From NCBI GenBank assembly GCA_021793675.1, contig JAJYSG010000003.1:1-64000 (forward strand): DNA of 64,000 nt. The letters are read 5' to 3'. The notes under the pieces were generated by a model that saw nothing but the letters and a program-made list of their open reading frames with translations, searched no databases and had not been told where the DNA came from. The DNA comes from Actinomycetes bacterium (GTDB taxonomy: Bacteria; Actinomycetota; Actinomycetes; Actinomycetales; Cellulomonadaceae). Of this stretch, positions 21,159-30,070 are shown in pieces; positions within the stretch are counted from its first letter, which is position 1, and each line of letters opens with the position of its first letter. The translations under genes and the position numbers were made by a program.

Positions 21159-21454
21159 TGCCGAGAGAGGCGATTCCCCTGGTCATGGGGGCCTCCGGGT
21201 GTCTCCGGGACCATGCGGTGCACCGTCGGGGTGATTGCGGGGTGAGCGTCAGGAGGCGGTGATGGCGAACTTGCTGGGAGTGCCCGGCACCGTGATCTGG
21301 ACGGTGCCGAACCTGCGTTCGTGCGAGTGTCGCTTCTCGAACGTCCAGTGGGCCGGCCGCGATGCGTCGGGGTCACTCCTCCGGTGAAGGCCATTGGGGG
21401 CTACTCGACCGACGCGATCTACCCCGGGAACCGTCTTCTTTTTCGTTATACGAT

Positions 21455-21694
21455 ATGCGGATGGTGAGCGACGAGCAGATCCAGGGGTGGGCCGACGAGG
21501 CCGAAGCGGGATACGACGTCGACATCCTCAAGCGTCGCGGCCGTGGGCGTCCTGGTCGCGGGGCTCAACCGATGCAGGTCGTGGCGGTCCGGTTGACCGC
21601 CGAGGAGCTCGACGCTCTCGACGCGGCGGCAGCCAAGAACGACATGAGCAGGTCCGAGGCGATCCGGGCCGCGCTGGCCCACTTCGCTGCGTGA
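21455..21694 (+). CDS. Ribbon-helix-helix (CopG-like) putative antitoxin
   Basis: MRMVSDEQIQGWADEAEAGYDVDILKRRGRGRPGRGAQPMQVVAVRLTAEELDALDAAAAKNDMSRSEAIRAALAHFAA. Confidence 0.8.
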   Translation: MRMVSDEQIQGWADEAEAGYDVDILKRRGRGRPGRGAQPMQVVAVRLTAEELDALDAAAAKNDMSRSEAIRAALAHFAA

Positions 21695-21933
21695 AGGTCC
21701 ACCGGAGCGCGCTCAAGCACGGCGTCTCGCCGGAGGACGCGATCCAGGCGGCAGAGTGGTCGCTGTGGATCGAGCCCCTCGACGAGGACGGCGCTCCACG
21801 CCGAGAGCTGCGCCTGGGCTTCGACACCGGAGCCCGGTTGCTGGAGACGGCGGTACTCGTCCTCGAGAGCGGCGACGAGATGGTCATCCACGCGATGCCG
21901 GCTCGCACGACGTACCTCGACCTCCTGCCGTGA
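21691..21933 (+). CDS. Putative BrnT-like toxin
   Basis: GTGA overlap with the RHH gene; VKVHRSALKHGVSPEDAIQAAEWSLWIEPLDEDG...LRLGFDTGARLLETAVLVLESGDEMVIHAMPARTTYLDLLP (KHGVS...IHAMxAR pattern). Confidence 0.65.
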   Translation: MKVHRSALKHGVSPEDAIQAAEWSLWIEPLDEDGAPRRELRLGFDTGARLLETAVLVLESGDEMVIHAMPARTTYLDLLP

Positions 21934-22047
21934 TGACCGAGATCGGCACCCGGGCCATCCGTCGGCGCTCCCGACCGGGACTTCCGCTTCTGCCGCTGAG
22001 CAGCACGGCGTCATGGTGAACCGAGTGCATGCGTCGTCCGGTCTGCA

Positions 22048-22449
22048 CTACGGGCCGCCGGAGAGGGCGTATCCGGTGTAGGCGTCCGTACCAGTCTTCA
22101 GGTAGACCGCCATGGTGCACGGCACCCCGAGCCGCTGTTGTTCGGCTTGTGGGGTGAGGGCTGCGATGAGGGGTTGGCCGACGACGGGCGGGACCGTGTC
22201 GACCGTGACGACCGGGTAGGGCGCATCGCCGGGTAACGCTGCTCCGAACCCCACGATCTCGGCGTGGGTCAGGCCGGGCGTGCCCCGCAGGTAGGTGCGC
22301 CCGCAGTAGCTGATGTGGTCCGGCGTTCCCGACCACACGCCGTAGGCGGCGCGGTAGGCGAGGGCTCCGCCAGCGGCGAGGATCACGCAAAGGACGACGA
22401 CGATGCTCGCCAGTCGACGCCTCGTCACGCCCGGCTCCACATGCACCAC
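22048..22449 (-). CDS. Hypothetical small membrane-anchored/secreted protein
   Basis: MVHVEPGVTRRRLASIVVVLCVILAAGGALAYRAAYGVWSGTPDHISYCGRTYLRG...; one N-terminal TM. Confidence 0.5.
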   Translation of the reverse strand: MVHVEPGVTRRRLASIVVVLCVILAAGGALAYRAAYGVWSGTPDHISYCGRTYLRGTPGLTHAEIVGFGAALPGDAPYPVVTVDTVPPVVGQPLIAALTPQAEQQRLGVPCTMAVYLKTGTDAYTGYALSGGP

Positions 22450-22708
22450 CGCTGTTGCACCACCGCTGTCGCGACGAGGCTAGCGCCGGGCTCGGCCTGC
22501 CACGCCAGGAACGAGAACTGAGAATCGCTCGGGTCGCACACGGGTTGAACCTCGGGACTCCCACCGCACGCCGGTCCTCCTGCGGTCGGGTCTGCGCCGC
22601 ACAGCGTTCCGCTCTTGGCCGCGTCGCCCCGCCCGGATGGCTCCAGGCGATCGCCCAGGGCTTCCCCGAGTCCGGAGGCTGGCAAGGGAACGCGCGTAAG
22701 TTCGCCCC

Positions 22709-23029
22709 ATGCACGTCGAGCACCTGGCCGGCGTCCCGCTCGACGGCGCCCAAGGTGTCGCGATGACCATGCTCGCCCCAGGCACCGAGCCCGAGCGAGT
22801 CCGCGTTGATGTCGCGGTGCTGGCCCCCGAGTCGACACTGCCGAAGCACCCGGCTGGTCGTGACCAAGTCTTCTACGTCCTCGCGGGCAGCGGGCAGGTC
22901 GCCGGCGGGGACGACGTCCCAGTCGACGTCGGTCCCGGCTCACTCGTGCTCTGGGATGCAGGGGAGCACCACACCACGTGGGCGACGAGCGAACTGACCG
23001 CGATCATCGTGCAGCGGGGCAGAGTCTGA
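22709..23029 (+). CDS. Cupin domain-containing protein
   Basis: PKHPAGRDQVFYVLAGSGQVAGGDDVPVDVGPGSLVLWDAGEHHTTWA. Confidence 0.8.
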   Translation: MHVEHLAGVPLDGAQGVAMTMLAPGTEPERVRVDVAVLAPESTLPKHPAGRDQVFYVLAGSGQVAGGDDVPVDVGPGSLVLWDAGEHHTTWATSELTAIIVQRGRV

Positions 23030-23102
23030 CGGTCACCGAGGAGCGGGGTGATCTCGGGGTGACTCTCCGAGCCCGCGAACGCGAACCACATCGGTGAAAG
23101 AC

Positions 23103-23133
23103 GGAAGGCCCCTGGTCTGACCAGGGGCCTTCC
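23103..23133 (-). terminator. Rho-independent-type terminator of tRNA-Pro
   Basis: GGAAGGCCCCTGGT / ACCAGGGGCCTTCC, 14-bp perfect stem with 3-nt loop; minus-strand tail contains CTTTC. Confidence 0.75.
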
Positions 23134-23147
23134 ATTGCCTTCCGCGG

Positions 23148-23221
<74 letters not shown>

Positions 23222-23319
23222 TGAAGCGTCCCCAGGGTAACGGATCACGGGCCAGGGACGAAAACGGCCTCGATGCGTGCGGCGGCCCGGGTGCGTGGCC
23301 GTGCCGTGGCGCGCTCCGG

Positions 23320-24267
23320 TCAGGAGGCGACGGCGGTGAGGGTCAGCAACGTCGCCTCGGGGCGGGTCGCGAACCGCACCGGCGCGTACGGCGACGTGCC
23401 CAGGCCTGCGGAGACGTGCAGCCACGTCGAACCCGCGCCTCCGGAGCGGTCCGGCCGGGCGCCGGGCCAGCCGTGCAACCCCTTGGCGCGTCCCGGGTCG
23501 AGGTCGCTGTTCGTCGTGAGCGCGCCGAGGAAGGGCAGGCCGATCTGCCCGCCGTGCGTGTGCCCGGCGATCGCGAGGTCCACCCCGTCGCCGCGGAACG
23601 CCTCCAGCACCCGCCGGTACGGCGCGTGCGTGACGCCGACGTGCAGGTCGACGTCGCCCGCCGTGCGTGCGTCGTCGGCTCCTCCGGCGGGCGGCATCTC
23701 GTCGATGTCGAGGTGGGCGTCCGCGGTCCCGACGAAGGAGACCCGTCGCCCGTCGAGGTCGAGGGCGCCGCGATGGTTGTCGAGGTCGAGCCAGCCGGCG
23801 GCGGCGAAGCGTGCCACGAGCTCGCGCCACGGCAGGTTCACGGGTGCGGTGGGCGTGGTGCGGGCGTCCGGCATCAGGTAGCGCGCCGGGTTCTTGGGGC
23901 GCGGGCCGACGAAGTCGTTCGAGCCCAGCACGAACACGCCCGGCAGCGCCAGCAGCGGCTCGAGCGCGTCCAGCAGCGGCGTCATCGCGTCGAGGTGCGC
24001 CCAGTTGTCGCCGGTGTCGACGACGACGTGCGGCCGCCACGTCGCCAGGTCCCGCACCCAGTCGACCTTGCGCCGCTGGGAGGGCGTCAGGTGCAGGTCG
24101 CTGATGTGCAGCACGCGCAACGGGTCCTGGCCGGGCGGCAGCACCGGGACGGTGACGTGCCGCAGCGCGTACCAGCGGACCTCGACCAGCGCACCCCATG
24201 CGAGCGCGCCGGCACCGGCGAGCGCGAGCGCGCCCAGGGTGCGCGCCGCCGGCGACGTGGAGGGCAC
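23320..24267 (-). CDS. Metallophosphoesterase
   Basis: LRVLHISDLHLTPSQRRKVDWVRDLATWRPHVVVDTGDNWAH...GVFVLGSNDF...DLAIAGHTHGGQIGLP. Confidence 0.93.
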   Translation of the reverse strand: MPSTSPAARTLGALALAGAGALAWGALVEVRWYALRHVTVPVLPPGQDPLRVLHISDLHLTPSQRRKVDWVRDLATWRPHVVVDTGDNWAHLDAMTPLLDALEPLLALPGVFVLGSNDFVGPRPKNPARYLMPDARTTPTAPVNLPWRELVARFAAAGWLDLDNHRGALDLDGRRVSFVGTADAHLDIDEMPPAGGADDARTAGDVDLHVGVTHAPYRRVLEAFRGDGVDLAIAGHTHGGQIGLPFLGALTTNSDLDPGRAKGLHGWPGARPDRSGGAGSTWLHVSAGLGTSPYAPVRFATRPEATLLTLTAVAS

Positions 24268-24274
24268 CCCTGGC

Positions 24275-26761
24275 CTACTTCTTGCCGTTGGGCGGACCCG
24301 CGGGCGGGGATGGGTTGTTCTGGGTGGTCGTCGGCGCGCTGCTCGTCGTGGCCGTCGGCTGCGCGGGCGGTGGCTGCGCACCCTGCCCGTTGGACAGCGT
24401 GAGCGTCACGGTGGACCCGCGCGGCGCATTGCCGGTGGGCGACTGTGCGACGACCGTCCCGGCGGCGGAGGGGTCGGTCGCCTGCGTCGGGGAGATCGCG
24501 ACCGTGAACCCGGCGGCCTGCAGGCTGCTGGTGGCCTGGTCCTGCGGCAGGCCCACCACCGGTGGCACCGGGACCAGGTCGCCGTAGAGCTCCTTGGTGC
24601 CCGGGGGTGCGAAGTCGGGCACGTGCTTGCCGGCCATGAACTGGTCCATGAACTCACGCCAGATGGGTGTGGGGATGTCGGCGCCGTACGGCCCGGCGTA
24701 CCGGCCGGAGTACGACCTGCCCCCGATCGTCATGCCGTGCAGCGGCGTCATCCCGTTCGGGTTGCCCACCCACACGGCGGAGGCGCGCAGGGGCGTGTAG
24801 CCGACGAACCACAGGTACTCGGCCTGGGTCGTGGTACCGGTCTTGCCGGCAGCCGGATAGGGGGGCGTGCCAACGGTGGCGGCGGTGCCCTTCCACACGC
24901 TCTTCAGCGCATAGTTGACGGCCGAGGCGATGCGGGGCTCCAGCTTCTGCTGGCAGTTGGCCGAGGGGACCGGCAGGTCCTTGCCGTTGGCGTCGACGAC
25001 CCGCGTGATGGCGATCGGCTGGCAGAACGTGCCGTTGTCCGCGAACGCGGCGAACGCGCCGGCCATGGCCAGCGGGGTCACGTTGTCCGACCCGATGACG
25101 TTCGCGGGCCGGGCGACGATGTTCTTCCCGGCCCCGGCGCCGGACGGCTGGGTGATGCCGAGGTCGGCGGCGTCCTGCATGACGTTGCAGAGGTCGACCT
25201 GCTGCGCCATCACGAGGTATGCGGAGTTGACCGAGTTCTTCGTCGCGTCGATGGCGTTCATGTAGCCGCCATTGCCCTCGGAGTTGCGGAACGTGTACGT
25301 GCCGCTGTTGGCGTACGGCTTGCCGCACGCGGTGAACGACGACAGCGGCAGCGACCGGAGGCGGCCGTCGATGGTCTGCGTCAGCGTGTGCCCGGTCTTC
25401 AGCCACTCGATGAGGGTGAAGGGCTTGAAGGACGACCCTGGGGCGAAGCCCTGCGAGCCCCCGTAGTCGTGCGACGTGTTCCAGTTGACCGCGGTCTGGC
25501 CGGGTCCCGGGTTCGCGACCGCCGAGTAGTCGCGGTTCTGCGCCATCGCCGTGATCTTGCCGGTGCCGGGCTCGACGACCGAGATCGCGGCGCCCACGCC
25601 GGACGGGTCGTTCGGCGGCACCTTGTCGTCGACGGCCTTGAGCGCCAGGGCCTGCTCACCGGGCACCAGCGTGGTGGTAATGGTCAGGCCGCCCTTGTAC
25701 AGCAGCTGCTGACGCGCCGCCGTGGTCGGGCCGAACGCCGGGTCGTTGAGGATCACCTTGGTGACGTAGTCGCAGAAGAAACCGGAGCCGGGCACGGACT
25801 GGCCGGCCTTCATGCAGCCCTGCTGCACCGGCTTGGGGTTGAGCGTCGAGGCGATCGGGGTCGCGATGCCGGCCTGGTACTGCGCGTCGGTGATGTAGCC
25901 CTGGTCGTGCATCGTGCCGAGCACGGTGTTGCGCCGGACCTGGGCCTCGGCGGGGTGCAGCACGGGGTCCCACCTCGTCGGGCTCTGGGTGATCCCGGCG
26001 ATCGTCGCGGCCTGCAGGTAGGTGAGGTCGCTGGCGTGCGTGCCGCCGAAGTAGTACTCCGCGGCCGCCTCCACGCCGTAGATCGAGTTGGCCCCGAACT
26101 GGGCGATGTTGAGGTAGGCCTCGAGGATCTGGTCCTTGCTCATCCGCTTCTCGAGCGAGATCGCCAGCTTGGCCTCGCGCAGCTTGCGCGCGTAGCCGGA
26201 GGTCCCGGAGTCGACCGTGACGGCCTGGTACGCCGCCTGCCGCGCCACCGGGTCCGCGATGTTCTGCGCCGCCTGGATCTCGACGTTCTTGATGTACTGC
26301 TGCGTGAGCGTCGAGGCGCCCTGCGTCTGGCCGCCGGCGAGGTTCTCGGCCATCGCGCGGAGCATGCCCTGCGGGTCGATGCCTGAGTGCTCGTAGAACC
26401 GCTTGTCCTCGATGGAGATGACGGCCTTCTGCATGATCGGTGCGATCTGCGAGAGCGGGACGATCACCCGGTTCTGGTCGTAGAACGTCGCCAGCTGCGT
26501 GCCGTCCGCCGCCAGGATCACGGACTTCTGCGGCAGCGCCGTGAAGTCGAGGTCCGTCGGCAGGCCGTTGAACGTCTCGGTGGTGAGGTTGGTCGCGCCG
26601 TTCGCCAGCGCCACCGCGGGCAGCCCGAGGCCGGCCGCGATGATGCCGCCGATCGCGGCGATGAGCACGAAGGAGAGCAGGAGCGCGACACCCTGGGCGG
26701 CGTGGCCCGTGGCGCGAGCGGCGCGACCGTTGCGGCCACGCGAGCGCGGGCGAGACGACAT
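24275..26761 (-). CDS. Bifunctional penicillin-binding protein (PBP1/PonA-type transglycosylase-transpeptidase) with C-terminal PASTA domain
   Basis: ISIEDKRFYEHSGIDPQGMLRAMAENLAGGQTQGASTLTQQYIKN; GSSFKPFTLIEWL; AAGKTGTTTQAEYLWFVGYTP; PPVVGLPQDQATSSLQAAGFTVAISPTQATDPSAAGTVVAQSPTG (PASTA). Confidence 0.95.
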   Translation of the reverse strand: MSSRPRSRGRNGRAARATGHAAQGVALLLSFVLIAAIGGIIAAGLGLPAVALANGATNLTTETFNGLPTDLDFTALPQKSVILAADGTQLATFYDQNRVIVPLSQIAPIMQKAVISIEDKRFYEHSGIDPQGMLRAMAENLAGGQTQGASTLTQQYIKNVEIQAAQNIADPVARQAAYQAVTVDSGTSGYARKLREAKLAISLEKRMSKDQILEAYLNIAQFGANSIYGVEAAAEYYFGGTHASDLTYLQAATIAGITQSPTRWDPVLHPAEAQVRRNTVLGTMHDQGYITDAQYQAGIATPIASTLNPKPVQQGCMKAGQSVPGSGFFCDYVTKVILNDPAFGPTTAARQQLLYKGGLTITTTLVPGEQALALKAVDDKVPPNDPSGVGAAISVVEPGTGKITAMAQNRDYSAVANPGPGQTAVNWNTSHDYGGSQGFAPGSSFKPFTLIEWLKTGHTLTQTIDGRLRSLPLSSFTACGKPYANSGTYTFRNSEGNGGYMNAIDATKNSVNSAYLVMAQQVDLCNVMQDAADLGITQPSGAGAGKNIVARPANVIGSDNVTPLAMAGAFAAFADNGTFCQPIAITRVVDANGKDLPVPSANCQQKLEPRIASAVNYALKSVWKGTAATVGTPPYPAAGKTGTTTQAEYLWFVGYTPLRASAVWVGNPNGMTPLHGMTIGGRSYSGRYAGPYGADIPTPIWREFMDQFMAGKHVPDFAPPGTKELYGDLVPVPPVVGLPQDQATSSLQAAGFTVAISPTQATDPSAAGTVVAQSPTGNAPRGSTVTLTLSNGQGAQPPPAQPTATTSSAPTTTQNNPSPPAGPPNGKK

Positions 26762-27094
26762 GGGTGCGAGCGTAGTTGGCGCCGCGGGGAGTGCGGCGGC
26801 CGGGCGACCGGCGGCACGGGGACCTCTACCGTTCCTGCACACGGTCCCATCACGTCCTGCCCCGCTCAGGCGGGGCGTTGCGGCGCCCGGCGGGACGTTC
26901 GGCCCTGTCGCAGCGACGCGCGACCCTCCCGCCGCGGGATCCGTTGTGAGAACGCTCCCAAACCTGCTCGTGGGGGGCTGACGGCTGTGCGCGGCGGCTG
27001 ATATGACCCTTTCAGGCTCTCGTCATGCGACGCCGGAGCCGCTAGCGTCCGCCGATGGGGGCAGATGCCCGGACGAGCAGGGGGAGTGCGTTCG

Positions 27095-27397
27095 GTGAGC
27101 GTGGGGACGATGAAGGACGGCCACTGGACGGCGAGTGCGCGGTGCGGAGCGGGGCAGCTCGCTCCGGACGCGCTCTTCGTCGAAGGATCCGCGCAACGGG
27201 AGGCCCGCGCGGTCTGCGTGCTGTGCCCGGTGCGGCTGGAGTGCCTGGCTGACGCGCTGGACTCGCGCGCCGACTTCGGCGTCTGGGGCGGCATGACGGA
27301 GCGGGAGCGCCGTGCGCTGCTGCGCCGGCGCCCGGACGTCCGCTCGTGGCGGGCCGAGCTCGTCGCCGGGGCCGACGCCTCGCTCGGCGTCTGCTGA
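27095..27397 (+). CDS. WhiB-family transcriptional regulator (WhiB4-like by context)
   Basis: ARCGAG...AVCVLCPVRLECLADALDSRADFGVWGGMTERERRALLRRR; divergent from the PBP1 gene, as whiB4-ponA2 in mycobacteria. Confidence 0.9.
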   Translation: MSVGTMKDGHWTASARCGAGQLAPDALFVEGSAQREARAVCVLCPVRLECLADALDSRADFGVWGGMTERERRALLRRRPDVRSWRAELVAGADASLGVC

Positions 27398-27419
27398 GGC
27401 GTCGCCTAGGGTGTGGGTC

Positions 27420-27578
27420 ATGGCCACACGCTGGGAGTACGCCACCATCCCGCTGCTCGTCCACGCGACCAAGGCGATCCTCGACCAGTGGGGCGAGGAC
27501 GGCTGGGAGCTCGTGACCGTCATCCCTGGCCCGGACGGGGGCCTGGTGGCCTACCTCAAGCGGGCCAAGGAGGCGTGA
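27420..27578 (+). CDS. DUF4177 domain-containing small protein
   Basis: MATRWEYATIPLLVHATKAILDQWGEDGWELVTVIPGPDGGLVAYLKRAKEA. Confidence 0.85.
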   Translation: MATRWEYATIPLLVHATKAILDQWGEDGWELVTVIPGPDGGLVAYLKRAKEA

Positions 27579-28063
27579 TGACCGTCGCCGACCGGCTGGC
27601 CGAGCGCGGCCTGGTGCTGCCCGTGGTGGCCGCGCCCGTCGGCGCCTACCTGCCCGCGGTGCGGTCCGGAGCGCTCGTCCACACCTCGGGCCAGCTGCCG
27701 TTCGTCGCCGGCGAGCTGCCGGCCACCGGCATCGTCGGCGGCGCCGTGACACCGCAGACCGCGCAGCACCTGGCCGCGACCGCCGCGCTGAACGCGGTGG
27801 CAGCGGTGGCCGCGCTGCTCGCCGAGGAGACCGGTGAGGAGCCCGCGGTGGCGCTCGAGCGCGTCACCAGGGTCGTCAAGGTCGTCGGCTTCGTCGCGAG
27901 CGACCCGTCGTTCACCGGTCAGCCCGGTGTCGTCAACGGAGCGAGCCAGCTGTTGGGCGACCTGTTCGGGGACGCCGGTCGGCACGCCCGCTCCGCGGTG
28001 GGTGTCGCGGTGCTGCCGCTCGGTGCGCCCGTCGAGGTGGAGATCGTCGTCGAGACCCGCTGA
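27578..28063 (+). CDS. RidA family protein
   Basis: SGALVHTSGQLPFVAGELPATGIVGGAVTPQTAQHLAATAALNAVAAVAALLAEE...VVKVVGFVASDPSFTGQPGVVNGASQLLGDLFGDAGRHARSAVGVAVLPLGAPVEVEIVVE. Confidence 0.92.
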   Translation: MTVADRLAERGLVLPVVAAPVGAYLPAVRSGALVHTSGQLPFVAGELPATGIVGGAVTPQTAQHLAATAALNAVAAVAALLAEETGEEPAVALERVTRVVKVVGFVASDPSFTGQPGVVNGASQLLGDLFGDAGRHARSAVGVAVLPLGAPVEVEIVVETR

Positions 28064-28081
28064 CGCGTCGTCGTGCGCGTC

Positions 28082-28756
28082 TCAGCGCGCGCGCCGCTCC
28101 AGCCGCTCGACGTCGAGCAGGGTCACCGCACGGCCCTCGCGGCGGATCCAGCCGCGGGTGGCGAAGTCGGCGAGGGCCTTGTTCACGGTCTCCCGGGAGG
28201 CGCCGACGAGCTGGGCCAGCTCCTCCTGGGTCAGGCCGTGCGACACCCGCAGACCGTCCGGGACCGGCTGGCCGAAGCGCGCCGCCAGGTCGAGCAGCGC
28301 CTTGGCCACCCGTCCCGGGACGTCGGTGAACACCAGGTCGGCGAGCGCCTCGTTGGTGCGCCGGAGGCGGCGCGCCAACGTCCGGAGCAGGTGCTCGGCG
28401 ACGGAGGGCGTCGTCGACAGCCACCTCGTCAGCTCCGCGTGGCCCATCTGGAGCACCACGGCGTCGGTGAGCGCCGTGGCCGTGGCCGTGCGCATGCCGG
28501 GGTCGAAGAGCGACAGCTCCCCGATGAGCTCGCCAGGGCCGAGGATCGCCAGCAGGTTCTCCCGGCCGTCGCTGGAGCGACGGCCGAGCTTCACCGTGCC
28601 GGACTGGATGACGTAGAGGGTGTCGCCCGACTCCCCCTCGTGGAACAGCACGTCCCCACGCGGCACCTCGACCCGGACGAGCGAGTCCAGCACGGACCGC
28701 GCCTCCGCGGGGTCAAGCCCCGCGAACAACGGGGAGTCGACCACCGGCTCGACCAT
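28082..28756 (-). CDS. crp: Crp/Fnr family transcriptional regulator
   Basis: VPRGDVLFHEGESGDTLYVIQSGTVKLGRRSSDGRENLLAILGPGELIGELSLFD; HTH LTQEELAQLVGASRETVNKALADFATRGWI. Confidence 0.95.
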   Translation of the reverse strand: MVEPVVDSPLFAGLDPAEARSVLDSLVRVEVPRGDVLFHEGESGDTLYVIQSGTVKLGRRSSDGRENLLAILGPGELIGELSLFDPGMRTATATALTDAVVLQMGHAELTRWLSTTPSVAEHLLRTLARRLRRTNEALADLVFTDVPGRVAKALLDLAARFGQPVPDGLRVSHGLTQEELAQLVGASRETVNKALADFATRGWIRREGRAVTLLDVERLERRAR

Positions 28757-28812
28757 GACACCTCCTGCCGCGGGCTCTCGGCATCCCAGTCTGCCCCACT
28801 CGGGCGCGCTGG

Positions 28813-29313
28813 TCAGAGGCTTTCGTCGTGTTCTGCCCCGGAACGGAGCGGGATGTCCGGGTCGGAGGCGAGACGGTCGATGAGGGCGTCCGTCGCCCGG
28901 ACGAGTGCGTCTTCCACCCCGGCCTGGTACCGGGCGAGCCGCTGGTCGAGCTCGCGCAACGCCTCCAGCCGCGTGACGTCGGAGGCGTCCCGCGGGCCCA
29001 GCACGTCGGCCAGCTCGGCGGGTCGGGGCACCTCGAGCCCGATCTCGATGGGCAGGGCGAACGCCAGCTCCTCGCCGAGCGCCTGCGGGCCGACGGCCCG
29101 CGCGACGAGGAGGTCGAGCCGTGCACGTACCAGGCGTCGCCACCAGGTGACCCGAACCTTCTCCGCCCGCAGCGCGCGATGGTCGAGGCGGAGGCTCCGG
29201 ATCTCCTGCTCCGTCGGTGCCGGCATGAACCCCCCCGGGTTCTCGCCCGCGGACGCGGGCACTGAGCGGAGATCGACCCGGCGGTGGACCACCTTGAGCC
29301 GCTGCTCCGACAA
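28813..29313 (-). CDS. RsiG-like (aerial mycelium formation-type) coiled-coil protein
   Basis: EIRSLRLDHRALRAEKVRVTWWRRLVRARLDLLVAR...LRELDQRLARYQAGVEDALVRATDALIDRLASDPDIPL; resembles the RsiG antiparallel-helix pattern. Confidence 0.6.
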   Translation of the reverse strand: MSEQRLKVVHRRVDLRSVPASAGENPGGFMPAPTEQEIRSLRLDHRALRAEKVRVTWWRRLVRARLDLLVARAVGPQALGEELAFALPIEIGLEVPRPAELADVLGPRDASDVTRLEALRELDQRLARYQAGVEDALVRATDALIDRLASDPDIPLRSGAEHDESL

Positions 29314-29350
29314 TCACTCGTCGGGAGCATCGGCCCCGTACGCTGCCCGC

Positions 29351-30070
29351 GTGCCAGGACGTCCTGCCGGGATCGCCGGCCCCACGGCGGAGACCTCGCT
29401 GGCCCGCACGCGCCGGGCCCGTCGCATCGACCGGCTGCTCGCCGAGCGCTACCCGGACGCCCGGATCGAGCTCGACTTCGCCGACCCGTTCCAGCTGCTG
29501 GTCGCCACCGTGCTGTCGGCCCAGACCACGGACGTGCGGGTCAACCTCACGACGCCGGGCCTGTTCGCGCGGTTCCCCGACGCGGCGGCGACGGCGACCG
29601 CATCGCCCGACGAGCTCGAGGCGATCCTGCGGCCGTTGGGGTTCTTCCGCACCAAGGCGCGGGCGGTCCAGGGGCTGTCGGCCGAGCTCGTCGCGCGGTT
29701 CGGGGGTGAGGTGCCCCGCCGGATGGCGGACCTCGTCACGCTGCCGGGGGTCGGCCGCAAGACCGCCAACGTGGTGCTCGGCAACGCCTTCGGGATCCCC
29801 GGCCTGCCTGTCGACACGCACGTGCTGCGGCTGTCGCGGCGGCTGGGCTACACCGTCAGCGACGACCCCGTGCAGGTGGAGAAGGACGTCACGGCGCTGC
29901 TGCCGAAGGCGGGCTGGGTGATGGCCGGCCACCGCCTCATCGTCCACGGGCGGCGCACCTGCTTCGCGCGGCGTCCCGCATGCGGCGCCTGCCCGGTGGC
30001 CGCGCTGTGCCCGTCGGCCGGCATCGGCGAGACGGACCCGGTCACGGCGGCGGCGCTCGTCAAGCCGTGA
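29351..30070 (+). CDS. nth: Endonuclease III
   Basis: PFQLLVATVLSAQTTDVRVN...LPGVGRKTANVVLGNAFGIPGLPVDTHVLRLSRRLG...HGRRTCFARRPACGACPVAALCPS (4Fe-4S). Confidence 0.97.
   Translation: MPGRPAGIAGPTAETSLARTRRARRIDRLLAERYPDARIELDFADPFQLLVATVLSAQTTDVRVNLTTPGLFARFPDAAATATASPDELEAILRPLGFFRTKARAVQGLSAELVARFGGEVPRRMADLVTLPGVGRKTANVVLGNAFGIPGLPVDTHVLRLSRRLGYTVSDDPVQVEKDVTALLPKAGWVMAGHRLIVHGRRTCFARRPACGACPVAALCPSAGIGETDPVTAAALVKP

Noticed and set aside
28082-29947. 621-aa extended ORF ending in Crp
   Set aside because: Only the last 225 codons from ATG 28756 match a Crp/Fnr protein; the extension overlaps nth and the RsiG-like gene on other frames.
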